Shown here in pieces: positions 34,328 through 43,522 of a stretch of DNA of 44,161 nt; position 1 is the first letter of the stretch, and each line of letters starts with the position of its first letter. The stretch lies in assembly GCF_900107585.1 (NCBI RefSeq), contig NZ_FNQM01000021.1, positions 1 through 44,161 on the forward strand. Reading direction: 5' to 3'. Source of the DNA: Rubrimonas cliftonensis (GTDB taxonomy: Bacteria > Pseudomonadota > Alphaproteobacteria > Rhodobacterales > Rhodobacteraceae). Below the pieces are notes generated by a model, which ran no database searches, was not told the origin of the DNA, and saw nothing but the letters and a program-made list of their open reading frames with translations. The position numbers were made by a program, and so were the translations under genes.

Positions 34328-34402
34328 GTCGACGCCCCGCGCCTGCGCGACGCGGACGCCGGCCGCAGGAGCCGGGCGTGAAGCCGCATCAGCCGCGCCC
34401 CG

Positions 34403-35116
34403 TCAGAAGTTGACGTCGAGCGCGACGAACGGGCCCGACAGGCTCATGTCTAGGTCGAGTTCGCCGCGGTCCGCCTCGACGGCGAGGTGGCGCCAGCCGG
34501 CGGCGGCGGTGACGGTGTCGGTGAAGGCGTAGCCGACGCGGCCCATCAGCTCCCACTGGAAGTCGGAGCCGACGCCGAAGCCGCCGATGTCGCCGAGCGC
34601 CTGCACCGAGACGCGGTCGGTGACGGCGTAGGTGGCGCGGGCGCCGATGATGGGATCGACCCATGTCTTCGTAGCCGAGGCCTTCGGCAGGTTGGCGAAA
34701 TCAACCGACGTTTCGAGCGACCAGAGGCGCGCGCCCGCAAAGCCCTCGACACGGGCGCGCGCGTCCTCATGAACGGCGTATCCCACGGCCAGCGCCGCCA
34801 GCACGCCCTTGAGGTCGATGTTGGCGCTGACGAGTCCCCCCTGCCCGGTCGCGTCCTCGCCGAGGTTGAGGTAGTTGAACTCGCCCATGATGGTGAGCGA
34901 CCCCCTGCGCGCCTCGCCGGTGACGAGCGCCGCGAAGTCCAGCACCTCCAGCACCGAGGTCGAGGTCTCGGCGGTCGGGTCGCTGCCGATGCTGGCGGAG
35001 GTGTCCATCGTCGGCGCCCAGACATAGGGCGTCAGGCGGAAGCTCCAGCCGTCCTCCTGCGCCGCGGCCGGAGCCGCCGCCAGGAGGAGGAAAGCCGCGA
35101 GGCGGCGTGCGGTCAT
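34403..35116 (-). CDS. Outer-membrane beta-barrel protein
   Basis: The 237-residue protein has a signal peptide (MTARRLAAFLLLAAAPAAAQ) followed by alternating-pattern strands such as FRLTPYVWAPTMD, GSLTIMGEFNYLNLG, KGVLAALAVGYAVH and GRVGYAFTDTVTAAAGWR. It ends with the aromatic C-terminus FVALDVNF expected by the Bam machinery. About eight to ten strands are likely, the size of OmpA-barrel or OmpW/porin-like families. The ligand is unknown. It sits upstream of the sulfatase on the same strand and could help a sulfated substrate cross the outer membrane. Its ATG overlaps by four bases the stop of the frameshifted chimera frame. Confidence 0.8.
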   Translation of the reverse strand: MTARRLAAFLLLAAAPAAAQEDGWSFRLTPYVWAPTMDTSASIGSDPTAETSTSVLEVLDFAALVTGEARRGSLTIMGEFNYLNLGEDATGQGGLVSANIDLKGVLAALAVGYAVHEDARARVEGFAGARLWSLETSVDFANLPKASATKTWVDPIIGARATYAVTDRVSVQALGDIGGFGVGSDFQWELMGRVGYAFTDTVTAAAGWRHLAVEADRGELDLDMSLSGPFVALDVNF

Positions 35117-35176
35117 GTCGACTTCTCCGTTGGGTGTCGTGATGGGACGGCTCTCGGCGCCGTCGTCGGCTGCTGG

Positions 35177-36444
35177 TCAGATCTCGGCGAAGCCGCCGCC
35201 CACCCAGCCGGCGACGAGGCGCGCGAAGTCCTCATGCCGGTCCTGATAGCAGAAATGCCCGCACTCCCTGAAAACATGCAGCCGCGACCGCGGCAGCCGC
35301 GCATCCAGCCGCTCGCCATTGTCGAGATGGAGAAGCTGGTCCCTGTCGCCCCAGAAGACCTGCACGGGCAGGTCGAGCGTCGCGAGATGCGGGTCGACGG
35401 TGGCGAGGCTCTCTGGGTAGCCGGTGAACCAGCGCAGCACGGCAGGGATGCGGTCCCTGTAGGAGGCCACATAATCCGCGACCTCCTCGGGCCGCGGCGT
35501 GTAGCTGACATGGCGGAGCCGGTTGCCGGCCTCGACGAAGGCGGTGCGCCGGCGACGCGGAACACCATCCGCCAGAAGGCCGAGTTGATCATCCTGTCGA
35601 TGACGCTGCCGTTGCTGGACGGCGCGACGCCGGGGCCGGCGCCGATCATCAGGCTCTTCAGCCGATGCTTGTGGTGGATCGCGTATTGCAGGGCCGCGGA
35701 CATGCCGACGTCAGGGCCGATGATGTGGACGTCCGAGAGGTTCATCTCGCGGATGAAGGCGTCGAGATAGCCGAGCATCCGGTTGGTCCAGAGCGTGTCG
35801 GAGAACACGCCTTCGGGCCGCGCGACGCGCACGCCGTCCTCGAAGTGGGGCTCCTGCGGGATGCGCCCGGCCTCGATCGCGGCCTTCTGCTCAGGCTCGT
35901 TCATGTCGACGTGGAAGACGCCCGAATTCCAGTGGTTCGCGCCGCCGGTGTAGATGGAATAGCTGCGGTCGAAGCCCCATTCATGCGGGCCCTCGCCGCC
36001 ATGCCGTGTGCCGCCCGGGCGCCATTTGCCGACCATGGCCCTGAAATAGCCCGCTTCCTGCAACAGCTCCGCGACAGTCACGGCGTTTCGCGTCAGATAC
36101 GCTTCGTAGCCGGGATGGCCTTCCGCCGGCGGGTAGAGCGCATAGTCGAAGGCGGCCAGCCCGACCTCGACGGGGTCGGCGCCGGTCAGCAGCATCGCGC
36201 GCGTGACCGAGCAGACCGGCGAGGCGTGGAAGCGCGTGAACAGCGCGCCCTCGCCGGCAAGCCGGTCGATGTTCGGCGTGCGCGTGACGGCCCCGGCGAA
36301 GCCGAGATCGCCAAGGCCGACGTCGTCGCCCACGATGAGCAGGATGTTGGGACGGGCGCCGCCCTCCTGCGCAATGGCGGCCGACCCGGCGAGGTCGACC
36401 GCAAGCAGGGCCGCGCAGACCGCATGTCTCGCCGCATGTCTCAT
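35177..36444 (-). pseudogene. Chimeric remnant: sulfatase N-terminal half joined to alpha/beta-hydrolase C-terminal part, frameshifted
   Basis: From ATG 36444 the frame encodes a signal peptide and the first half of a sulfatase: NILLIVGDDVGLGDLG, the active-site motif VCSVTRAMLLTG (Cys78, with Val in place of Pro/Ala) and MVGKWRPGG. At about residues 225-233 (near 35745-35775) it passes without a stop into an alpha/beta hydrolase core (HIIGPDVGMSAALQYA). Near 35547 the hydrolase changes frame and continues as RRTAFVEAGNRLRHVSYT, through WGDRDQLLHLDNG and ECGHFCYQD (acid and histidine), to a stop at 35177. The original frame runs on out of register to 35113. A deletion apparently fused two neighbours and a later indel broke the product. 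Neither enzyme can be intact. Confidence 0.82.
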
Positions 36445-36771
36445 TGAAGCATTCCTTTCGGCGCCCGCTGCGGGGCGACGCGCGTCCCTTGCCGCGTCGG
36501 CGCGGCGCGGCTTCCACTCATGCGCTTTCCCCCGCCCCTGCTCGTCGCCCGTCTCTTGCGCCGCCGACGCACATCCATCCGGATCGAAGCGCTAACAGCG
36601 GCGACGGGCGGCCATCGGCGCCGATGGCGCTTTCATGGCGAACACCTGTGCAAATGCTTCCGAAGCAGTCATTCCGTCTCCGGCGTTCACGGGCTGCAAG
36701 CCTATCGCCATGCGCCTGAACGGCGTAGCCTGACGCGGAGAAGAATACGCTTCTGGCAATCAGTGAGGCTG
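36445..36771. promoter_or_regulatory. Divergent intergenic region with an 18-bp perfect palindrome
   Basis: Between the chimeric sulfatase (minus) and the AraC regulator (plus) lies GCCATCGGCGCCGATGGC (36611-36628), a perfect 18-bp palindrome. A second palindrome, TGCTTC-C-GAAGCA, is at 36655-36667. Both are good candidates for binding by the adjacent regulator. No gene is seen here. Confidence 0.55.
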
Positions 36772-37785
36772 ATGTTCGGCGCGACACCACCTGAACTGGC
36801 GCGACTTGACCGCGAGATCGACGATTTCGAGGCTCTCGCCGCCGGCTTCGCGCAGTTGCGTGGCCGCTTCACGCAGATGTCGAGCGGCGCCTTCCGGGGG
36901 CGCCTGACGGTGTCGGTGGGCAGGCGCCTGCGCATCTTCCGCGCCGTCACCAACCAGACGCTGCGGCTCGACGGCGAGGCCGACGGCGAGACGGCGACGT
37001 TCATTCCGATCACGCGATCCAATGAGGCCAACCTCTGGCAAGGACGCAGGCTCGACCGCGGCGCGCTGCTCGTGAAGGGGTCGGAGATCGATTTCGCTCC
37101 GCGCACCGCGCGCGACAGCGAGACCACGGCGATCGTGGCGCCGGTCGGCCTGCTGGACCGGGCCGCCTCGGCCCTGTCCGGCGGCGACGCCGCGCCGGAC
37201 TGGACTGGCTGGCGCGCGCCGTCGCTCGACCCTGCCGCCTTCGATTGCCTGGAGACTGCGCTGGCCGGCTTTCTCGCCGCGCCCGAGCATCGCAGGGTGG
37301 ACCCCTTTGCAAACGACGCCGAGGCGACCGTCCTGCGCCGCCTGATCGACGCGCTGACGCCGCCCAGAACCCCGGGGCCGCGTCTTGAGCTCTCCGCCCG
37401 CACTCGCCTTGTCGCCAGGGTCAGGGAACATCTCCGCGACCGCCTTTCCGAGCCCGTGACGGCGATGGAGCTGTGCGAGACCTTCGGCGTCAGCGACCGA
37501 CTGCTGCGCCTCGCCTTCCAGGAAACCCATGGCGTGGGCCCGATGGCGTTCTTCCGCCTCCTCAGAATGCACCAGGCGAGGGCGGCGCTGCGGGCGGCGC
37601 GAGGCCGGGACGCGTCCGTGGCGGCGATCCTCGCGGCCTGCGGCGTGACGCGCCCGGCCGCCTTCGCCGGCGCCTATGCGCGCCATTTCGGCGAACGTCC
37701 GTCCGAAACCCTCGGCGTGCGCGGCTGGCGCGGCGTTCGGGCCGCCGCCCGGGACGCGCTGATGCGCCGACAGGCCGAGGGTTGA
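36772..37785 (+). CDS. AraC-family transcriptional regulator
   Basis: The C-terminal part of the 337-residue protein (about residues 225-325) is the double helix-turn-helix domain: MELCETFGVSDRLLRLAFQET and then AILAACGVTRPAAFAGAYARHFGERPSE split over the second HTH. The N-terminal half resembles the AraC-binding-like domain of regulators that sense substrates bound to exported enzymes (RGRFTQMSSGAFRGRLTVSV), the type often found beside sulfatase or phosphonate-ester hydrolase genes. ATG 36772 follows GTGAGGCT. The open frame upstream to 36520 is basic and not homologous. It faces the sulfatase block divergently and probably controls it. Confidence 0.88.
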   Translation: MFGATPPELARLDREIDDFEALAAGFAQLRGRFTQMSSGAFRGRLTVSVGRRLRIFRAVTNQTLRLDGEADGETATFIPITRSNEANLWQGRRLDRGALLVKGSEIDFAPRTARDSETTAIVAPVGLLDRAASALSGGDAAPDWTGWRAPSLDPAAFDCLETALAGFLAAPEHRRVDPFANDAEATVLRRLIDALTPPRTPGPRLELSARTRLVARVREHLRDRLSEPVTAMELCETFGVSDRLLRLAFQETHGVGPMAFFRLLRMHQARAALRAARGRDASVAAILAACGVTRPAAFAGAYARHFGERPSETLGVRGWRGVRAAARDALMRRQAEG

Positions 37786-37842
37786 CGGCGGCGGCGTCAG
37801 CGAGCCATGCCCGCCGCAGGCTTGGCGAAGCGAGGGGACGGC

Positions 37843-39099
37843 ATGGGGCAGAGTGTCGGACTTGAAAGCGCAAGGGGCCTCGCCCGCGCGCGCGCCTCGA
37901 TCGCCGGCATCGTCGCGCTCGCGCTGCTCGCACTCTCCGCCTGCACCACGGCGCCCCCGCGCAACCCGGCGCCGGAGGCGGCGCTTGCGTCCCTTGCGGC
38001 GGCGCATCCCTATGGCATCGACGGTCCGGGCCTGCGCTTCTGGGCCGACGACATCTCGGATGAGGACATCGAGCGCGTCCTTGCGGATCGCGGCGACATC
38101 CTCGCGGAAAGGCTCCGCTCCCGCGACGCGGCCGATCGCGACCGCGCCTGGCTCGCGCTCTCGGGCGGCGGCGCCGACGGCGCGTTCGGCGCAGGGCTGC
38201 TCGCCGGATGGACGACGCGGGGCGACCGGCCGGATTTCCGCATCGTCACCGGCGTGAGCACCGGCGCGATCGTCGCGCTCTTCGCCTTTCTCGGGCCCGA
38301 CTACGACCCGGTCCTGCGCGAGATCTACACGACCTACGACACCGAGGATCTCGTCGCCCGCGCGATCCTCGCGGGCCTGCTCGGCGGCTCGGCCGTTCTC
38401 GACACCAGCGGCTATCGCCGGTTGATCGACCAGTACATCGATGACGCCGTCGTTGAGCGGCTGGCCGGAGAGCAGATGCGCGGCCGCGCGCTGCTGATCG
38501 GCACCACCAACCTCGACGCCTCCCGCCCGGTCGTCTGGAACCTCACCGCCATCGCCGCGACCGGACATCCGATGGCCAAGACGCTGATCCGCGACGTGAT
38601 CCAGGCCTCCTCCGCGATCCCCGGCGCGTTTCCGCCGCAGATCATCCCTGTCGAGACGGCTGGCGGACGTTACGACGAGATGCATGTCGACGGCGGCGCC
38701 ACCCAGCAGGTGATGCTGTTCAGCCCGGAGCTGTCCGTCAGGGAGATCGACCGCCGCCTCGGCCTCGATGTCGCCCGGACGATCTACGTCATCATCAACA
38801 ACAAGCTGCGCAAGCCCTACGCCCCGGTGCGCCCGCGGCTCGCCGCCATCGCCGGCGGCGCCATGTCGAGCCTGATAGGCGGCTCAGGCGCCGGCGACAT
38901 CTACAAGATATTCGCCATCGCCGAGCGCGACGGCATCGCGCTACGGGTGACCTCAATTCCGCGGGACTTCGAGGCGGAGGCGGAGGAGCTCTTTGATCCG
39001 GCGTACATGACGGCGCTGTACCAGACCGGCCTGAAACTGGGCGAGGAAGGCGTCGCCTGGCTGCCGCACCCGCCGGATTTCCGGCCCCGGGAAAGATGA
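37843..39099 (+). CDS. Patatin-like phospholipase, predicted lipoprotein
   Basis: The 418-residue protein has an N-terminal hydrophobic stretch ending in the lipobox LALLALSAC, implying lipid anchoring after signal peptidase II. The patatin domain follows: glycine-rich oxyanion motif SGGGADGAFGAG, nucleophile serine in TGVSTGA (GxSxG) and the dyad aspartate in HVDGGATQQ. It would hydrolyse acyl esters of lipids at the cell envelope. ATG 37843 has GAGGGGAC upstream; an ATG at 37807 is possible. It is a separate transcription unit 57 bases after the AraC gene, so co-transcription cannot be excluded. Confidence 0.88.
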   Translation: MGQSVGLESARGLARARASIAGIVALALLALSACTTAPPRNPAPEAALASLAAAHPYGIDGPGLRFWADDISDEDIERVLADRGDILAERLRSRDAADRDRAWLALSGGGADGAFGAGLLAGWTTRGDRPDFRIVTGVSTGAIVALFAFLGPDYDPVLREIYTTYDTEDLVARAILAGLLGGSAVLDTSGYRRLIDQYIDDAVVERLAGEQMRGRALLIGTTNLDASRPVVWNLTAIAATGHPMAKTLIRDVIQASSAIPGAFPPQIIPVETAGGRYDEMHVDGGATQQVMLFSPELSVREIDRRLGLDVARTIYVIINNKLRKPYAPVRPRLAAIAGGAMSSLIGGSGAGDIYKIFAIAERDGIALRVTSIPRDFEAEAEELFDPAYMTALYQTGLKLGEEGVAWLPHPPDFRPRER

Positions 39100-39303
39100 C
39101 CTGCGCGCAGGCGGCGCCTTTCCCGCAATCTCCGCCCCACCGCGACCGCTCATCGTCGGCCGTCCCATCGCTGCATCACGCCCGCAGAGCGTCGCACGCC
39201 TCGTCGGTGAGCCAGAGCATTCTCCGAGCTGGCTGGGCACTGTTGCGGAGACGCTCCCAAATGCCCTCCATGAACTGAAGGCAATTTCGACGGGCACGCG
39301 CTG
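39100..39303. other. Gap between patatin gene and transposase remnant
   Basis: I see no gene here. It may include the outer end of the old insertion element, but no terminal inverted repeat could be recognised. Confidence 0.35.
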
Positions 39304-40190
39304 TCAGCAGTTTATGTCTTCGATGAGCCTCAACCCTCCTGAAACCGGGTCGGCGCCAACGACTCTGATGCGGAGATCACGGCATGGCCGGATCTTCCCT
39401 TCCCCCGGACGGACCCATCCCATGGCTTCGGTGACAGGTATGCCGAGGGCGGCGAAGCGGTTCAGGACGGCGATCCTGACATGGAGCTCGGCAACCTGAC
39501 GGTCGAAGTCGCGCGCCATCAGGCGCTGACCGAGCAGCTTGATGCAATGCATCTTGGTCTCGGCGCGGCTTCGGCGGTGATAGCCATTCCATCGTCGCCA
39601 GATCGCACGGCCGAGGCGGCGTGACGTCCGGAGGGCCTCATTGCGCGCCGTCGCGCCCGCGGTGGTCTCTTTCCACGGCTGGGCATAGCTCCGCGGCGGG
39701 AGTGAGGCGGCACAGCGGCTCTTCCCGTGGAAGGGCCGCCCGCCGAACGCGGCGGCGCCGCGGTCGGCGATGGCCTAATGGCGCTTGCGGGTGTCGTGGG
39801 CCCCGTCGGCGGTGACGCTCGCCACCTCATGGTTCGGGCGATCTGGTCGAGGAGCTGCGGCGGCATCGGCGCGTCGCCGACGGCGCTGCGCGCGCAGGTG
39901 CGCCCTCGATGGCGCGAACTTCCCGCGTTTGTTCATCGATCCTGAGGTGGTCTTGCGCCAGACCCGGCGCTTGGCGCCGCCGTGCCTGCGCATTCGGCGA
40001 GAAAACAGTTCGCAGGACTGTTTTCTGATCCGCCTCACTCCACTCGCCTTCGCCTTCGCCCTCGACCTTGAACCCGATGCTGTCGATCAGCAGGCGCCGC
40101 GGGCCTGCCCCGACGACCTTCCGACTCCCCGAACGGGTCGCACGAAACGGGTGGACGACGCTCACCCTTGCTGGGGATGGCCGCGTCCAT
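39304..40190 (-). pseudogene. Decayed IS5-family transposase
   Basis: On the minus strand fragments of an IS5-group transposase appear in order across several frames: RRLLIDSIGFKVEGEGE, GAKRRVWRK, RIDEQTREVRAIE, SVTADGAHDTRKRH, WRRWNGYHRRSR-like sequence, then KLLGQRLMARDFDRQVAELH and LNRFAALGIPVTEAMG to the C-terminus at 39304. At least three frameshifts separate them, and the 5' end is missing or unrecognisable beyond about 40190. An extra segment with a perfect hairpin (40000-40026) is inserted after EGEGEWSE. The element is dead and its ends are not identifiable. Confidence 0.85.
40000..40026. repeat. Perfect inverted repeat inserted in the transposase remnant
   Basis: AGAAAACAGT (40000-40009) and ACTGTTTTCT (40017-40026) enclose 7 bases. 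The segment falls inside a protein region that is otherwise contiguous in IS5-family transposases, so it looks like a small insertion. Its AT-rich arms contrast with the GC-rich surroundings. Confidence 0.7.
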
Positions 40191-40273
40191 TCGAGGGATG
40201 CCCCGCCCTTTCGATGTCCATAGCCTTCGCTTGAGTGCGTCGCCAGTTGCGCACCGCAGGGGAGGAGAACCAC

Positions 40274-43030
40274 ATGCAGCCGATGGTCGAGGCCGAGGAT
40301 CGCATCGGCCGAACGCTCAGCTTTCTTATGGAGGCTTTCGCCGAGGTTCTCACCGAACTGGGCGAGGAGCGCATCGCTGCGCGCCTGCCCTGGGCCGGAG
40401 AGTGGGCCGGGACCGCCGACTCTCCGAAGGAGCCTGACGCAGAGCCGCCTGCGCCCGAGCGCATGGCGCAGGCCGCCTCGATCGCATTCCAGCTCCTGAC
40501 CATGGCCGAGGAGAACGCGGTCGCGCAGACCCGCCGGGCGCTCGAGGCCGAGGGGGCGCTCGATCTCGACGCGGGCTCGTGGGACCAGCACTTCGCGCGG
40601 CTGGTGGCGTTTGGCCGAAGCGAGGTCGAGATCGCAGCGGCGCTCGGCCGGCTGCGTGTCGAGCCGGTGCTGACCGCGCACCCCACCGAAGCCAAGCGCC
40701 AGACGGTTCTCCACCACCACCGCGCACTCTACCGGGTGATCGTCGAGCTGGAAAACGCGATGTGGAGCCCGACGGAGCGCGCCGCCCTGCGCCAGCAGGC
40801 GAAAGCGGCCATCGAGCGGCTCTGGCGCACCGGCGAAATCTTCCTGCGCAAGCCCACCGTGGCCGACGAGCGCCGCAACGTCATGCACTATCTCAGCGAG
40901 GTTTTCCCCGCCGCGCTGCCCTGGGTGGACCTGCGGCTGGAGGCGGCATGGCGGCGCGCAGGCTTCGCCGCGGAGACGCTTGAAGGCGCCCGCCCGCGGC
41001 TCAGCTTCGGCGACTGGGTCGGAGGCGATCGCGACGGCCATCCCGGCGTCGACGCCGTCGTGACCCGTGAGACGCTGGCGCTGTTCCGCGGCGAGGCGCT
41101 TGAGCGGGTGAGGGCCGCGCTTTCCGACCTGGCCGCCCACCTGAGCCTGTCGGCGATGCGCCAGCCGACGCCGTCCGCGCTGTCGGATTGGATCGCCGAG
41201 CGCGCGGAGGCGCTGGGCGAGGCCGGCGCCGCGGCGCTCGAGCGCAACGCCGAGGAACCGTGGCGCCAGGCCGTGAATCTGATGATCGCCGGCCTGCCCG
41301 CAGCGCAGGGCCCGTCCGCGCCCGGCGCCAGGACCCGCGCCACGGAGCTCGCGGCCGACCTCGACCTTCTGCGGCGTTCGCTCTGCGCGGTCGGCGCCGG
41401 GCGGCTGGCGCGCGAGGACATGGATCCTGCGCTGCGCGGGGTCGACTGCTTCGGATTTCACCTCGCCACGCTCGACGTGCGCCAGAACAGCGCTTTCCAC
41501 GATCGGGCCCTTGGCCAGCTCCTTACGGTCGCCGGCGAGCCCTGGGGCGCGGACTATCCCGGGTGGGACCTCGCGCGCCGCAACGCGCTGATGCGCCGCG
41601 AACTCGCTTCGCCGCGCCCCTTCGCCGCCCCCGGCGCGCCCGCGGGCGCCGAGGCGGAGGAGACCGTGGCGCTGATGAAGGTGCTGCGCGACCACGCCGC
41701 GACCTGCGGCGACGAAGGCCTCGGCGCCTACATCGTCAGCATGACGCGCAGCGCCGCGGACCTATTCGCCGTACTTCTCTTCGCCCGCGAGGCCGGCATG
41801 ATGCGCGAGAGCGCCGACGGACCGTGGATGCCGCTTCCGATCGCGCCGCTGCTTGAGACCATCGAGGACCTTCAGAACGGCCCCGCGATCCTCGAAGCCT
41901 TCCTCGACGAGCCGCTCGTCCGCCGGTCCCTGCGACGACAGGCCGATGCGGCGGGGCTGGACGCGCCGGTGCAGCAGGTGATGGTCGGCTACAGCGACAG
42001 CGGCAAGGACGGCGGCATCGTCGCAAGCGTCTGGTCGCTGTACCGCGCCCAGAGCGCCATCGCCGAGGCCGGGGCCCGGCGCGGCGTGCGCATCCGTTTC
42101 TTCCACGGCCGCGGCGGCACCATCGGCCGCGGGGCGGGACCGACCCACCGCTTCCTGCGCGCGCTGCCTCCCGGAGCCGTCGCGGGCGACCTGAGGCTGA
42201 CGGAGCAGGGCGAGACGATCTCCCAGAAATACGCCAACAGAGTGACCGCCGCGCATCAACTGGAACTCTTGATGGCCGGCGCGCTTGGCGCGTCGCTCGA
42301 AGCGCGGCGCGATCCGCCGGAACTTGTCTCGGCGATGGACGCGCTGTCGGCCTCGGCGCGGGCGGCCTATGGCCGGCTCGTGGAGGCCGACGGCTTTCTC
42401 GCCTTCTTCGACGGCGCCACCCCCATCGATGCCATCGAGCAGAACCGCATCGGTTCGCGCCCCTCCCGCCGCAGCGGCCGGCGCAGCCTCTCGGACCTGC
42501 GCGCCATACCGTGGGTCTTTGCGTGGAACCAGGCGCGCTTCGGCATACCGGGCTGGTTCGGGCTGGGCTCGGCGCTGGAGGCCTTGAGGAGCGAGCGGCC
42601 GCAGGCTTTCGCCGCGCTGAGGTCGGCGAAGGCCGAGGGACCGGATCGCTGGCCGCCGTTCCATCACCTCGTCAGCAACGCGGCGACCGCCTGGGCGGTT
42701 TCCTGTCCGGAGACCATGGCCGCCTACGCGGAGCTGGTGGAGGACGAGACCGTGCGTCGGCGCATTCTCGGCGCGATCCTCGCTGAGCACGAGCGCACCG
42801 GGGAGATGATCGGCGAGATCTACGGCGCGCCGGTCCCCGTCGCGCGCCCGGTGGTCCAGCAGCAGGTGGAGCGGCGCGACCGCGCGCTCGCTCCGCTCCA
42901 CGAGCGCCAGATTGCGCTGCTGCGCCGCTGGCGGACCGAGCGCGACGCCGGCGGCGAGCCGGGCGCGACGCTCACAGAGCTTCTGCTGACCGTCAACGCC
43001 ATCGCCTCGGGGCTCGGCGGCACCGGCTGA
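40274..43030 (+). CDS. ppc: Phosphoenolpyruvate carboxylase
   Basis: The 918-residue protein is full-length PEPC. It has the catalytic histidine in VEPVLTAHPTEAKR (His136), the segment DWVGGDRDGHPGV, the lysine-containing loop GYSDSGKDGG and the second signature FFHGRGGTIGRGAGP. A C-terminus ending LTVNAIASGLGGTG corresponds to the conserved C-terminal NTG. The enzyme carboxylates PEP with bicarbonate to oxaloacetate in the cytoplasm, replenishing the TCA cycle. ATG 40274 is seven bases after GGAGGAG. A GTG at 40235 in the same frame would add 13 residues that include the ribosome binding site. It is monocistronic. Confidence 0.97.
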   Translation: MQPMVEAEDRIGRTLSFLMEAFAEVLTELGEERIAARLPWAGEWAGTADSPKEPDAEPPAPERMAQAASIAFQLLTMAEENAVAQTRRALEAEGALDLDAGSWDQHFARLVAFGRSEVEIAAALGRLRVEPVLTAHPTEAKRQTVLHHHRALYRVIVELENAMWSPTERAALRQQAKAAIERLWRTGEIFLRKPTVADERRNVMHYLSEVFPAALPWVDLRLEAAWRRAGFAAETLEGARPRLSFGDWVGGDRDGHPGVDAVVTRETLALFRGEALERVRAALSDLAAHLSLSAMRQPTPSALSDWIAERAEALGEAGAAALERNAEEPWRQAVNLMIAGLPAAQGPSAPGARTRATELAADLDLLRRSLCAVGAGRLAREDMDPALRGVDCFGFHLATLDVRQNSAFHDRALGQLLTVAGEPWGADYPGWDLARRNALMRRELASPRPFAAPGAPAGAEAEETVALMKVLRDHAATCGDEGLGAYIVSMTRSAADLFAVLLFAREAGMMRESADGPWMPLPIAPLLETIEDLQNGPAILEAFLDEPLVRRSLRRQADAAGLDAPVQQVMVGYSDSGKDGGIVASVWSLYRAQSAIAEAGARRGVRIRFFHGRGGTIGRGAGPTHRFLRALPPGAVAGDLRLTEQGETISQKYANRVTAAHQLELLMAGALGASLEARRDPPELVSAMDALSASARAAYGRLVEADGFLAFFDGATPIDAIEQNRIGSRPSRRSGRRSLSDLRAIPWVFAWNQARFGIPGWFGLGSALEALRSERPQAFAALRSAKAEGPDRWPPFHHLVSNAATAWAVSCPETMAAYAELVEDETVRRRILGAILAEHERTGEMIGEIYGAPVPVARPVVQQQVERRDRALAPLHERQIALLRRWRTERDAGGEPGATLTELLLTVNAIASGLGGTG

Positions 43031-43303
43031 GCCCGGATCTTCCGGACGCCCGCGCCGTCGGGTGCATGCGTGACGGAGCCGGGTGTCGTGGCGCCCTAGT
43101 TGATGCAACTTGGACACGACCGCCGTTCGTGAGGGGTAGACCAAAAGGCGACAGGCCGGTGAGCGTTCATTCGGATGAGGCAGGCAGGCGCGCCGCCATG
43201 CTTCGACTGGTTGATCAGATGTCGGCGAGAGCGCCGCCGGAGATGGGCGCCTTGCGATTCCTCCACGATCATCTTACTTTTTCTCTATCGATACGCTTCG
43301 GGT
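43031..43303. promoter_or_regulatory. Upstream region of the toxin-antitoxin pair
   Basis: There is no gene here. The last 40 bases are locally AT-rich and include the palindrome TATCGATA (43286-43293), ten bases before the antitoxin start. That is where VapBC-type complexes usually bind to repress their own operon. Confidence 0.35.
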
Positions 43304-43522
43304 ATGAGCATGACCGAGACCGCGACGCTCTCATCGAAGTTCCAGATCTCGATTCCGAAGGCCATCCGGGCCGCGCAGAACTGGGAGGCCGGTCTCACCT
43401 TCGCGTTCATCCCGAAGGGTTCGGGCGTGCTGCTCGTGCCGATCCCGAAGCGTGAGACGCTGAAGGGCATCGCGAGAGGCGCCCGGGCCGAAGACTATCG
43501 GGACCGCTCGGATCGCACCTGA
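43304..43522 (+). CDS. vapB: AbrB/MazE-type antitoxin (VapB)
   Basis: The 72-residue protein has an N-terminal swapped-hairpin DNA-binding domain (ATLSSKFQISIPKAIRAAQN) followed by GLTFAFIPKGSGVLLVPIP. A charged C-terminal tail (RGARAEDYRDRSDRT) would wrap and neutralise the toxin. Antitoxins of this fold also repress their own operon. ATG 43304 or ATG 43310 are both possible. The frame extends to 43175, but that would cover the promoter-like region. Its TGA overlaps the toxin ATG by one base. Confidence 0.9.
   Translation: MSMTETATLSSKFQISIPKAIRAAQNWEAGLTFAFIPKGSGVLLVPIPKRETLKGIARGARAEDYRDRSDRT

Noticed and set aside
39827..41695. 622-codon minus-strand frame entering ppc
   Set aside because: Only its last part, in the IS remnant, carries recognisable transposase motifs. 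The rest is antisense to ppc.
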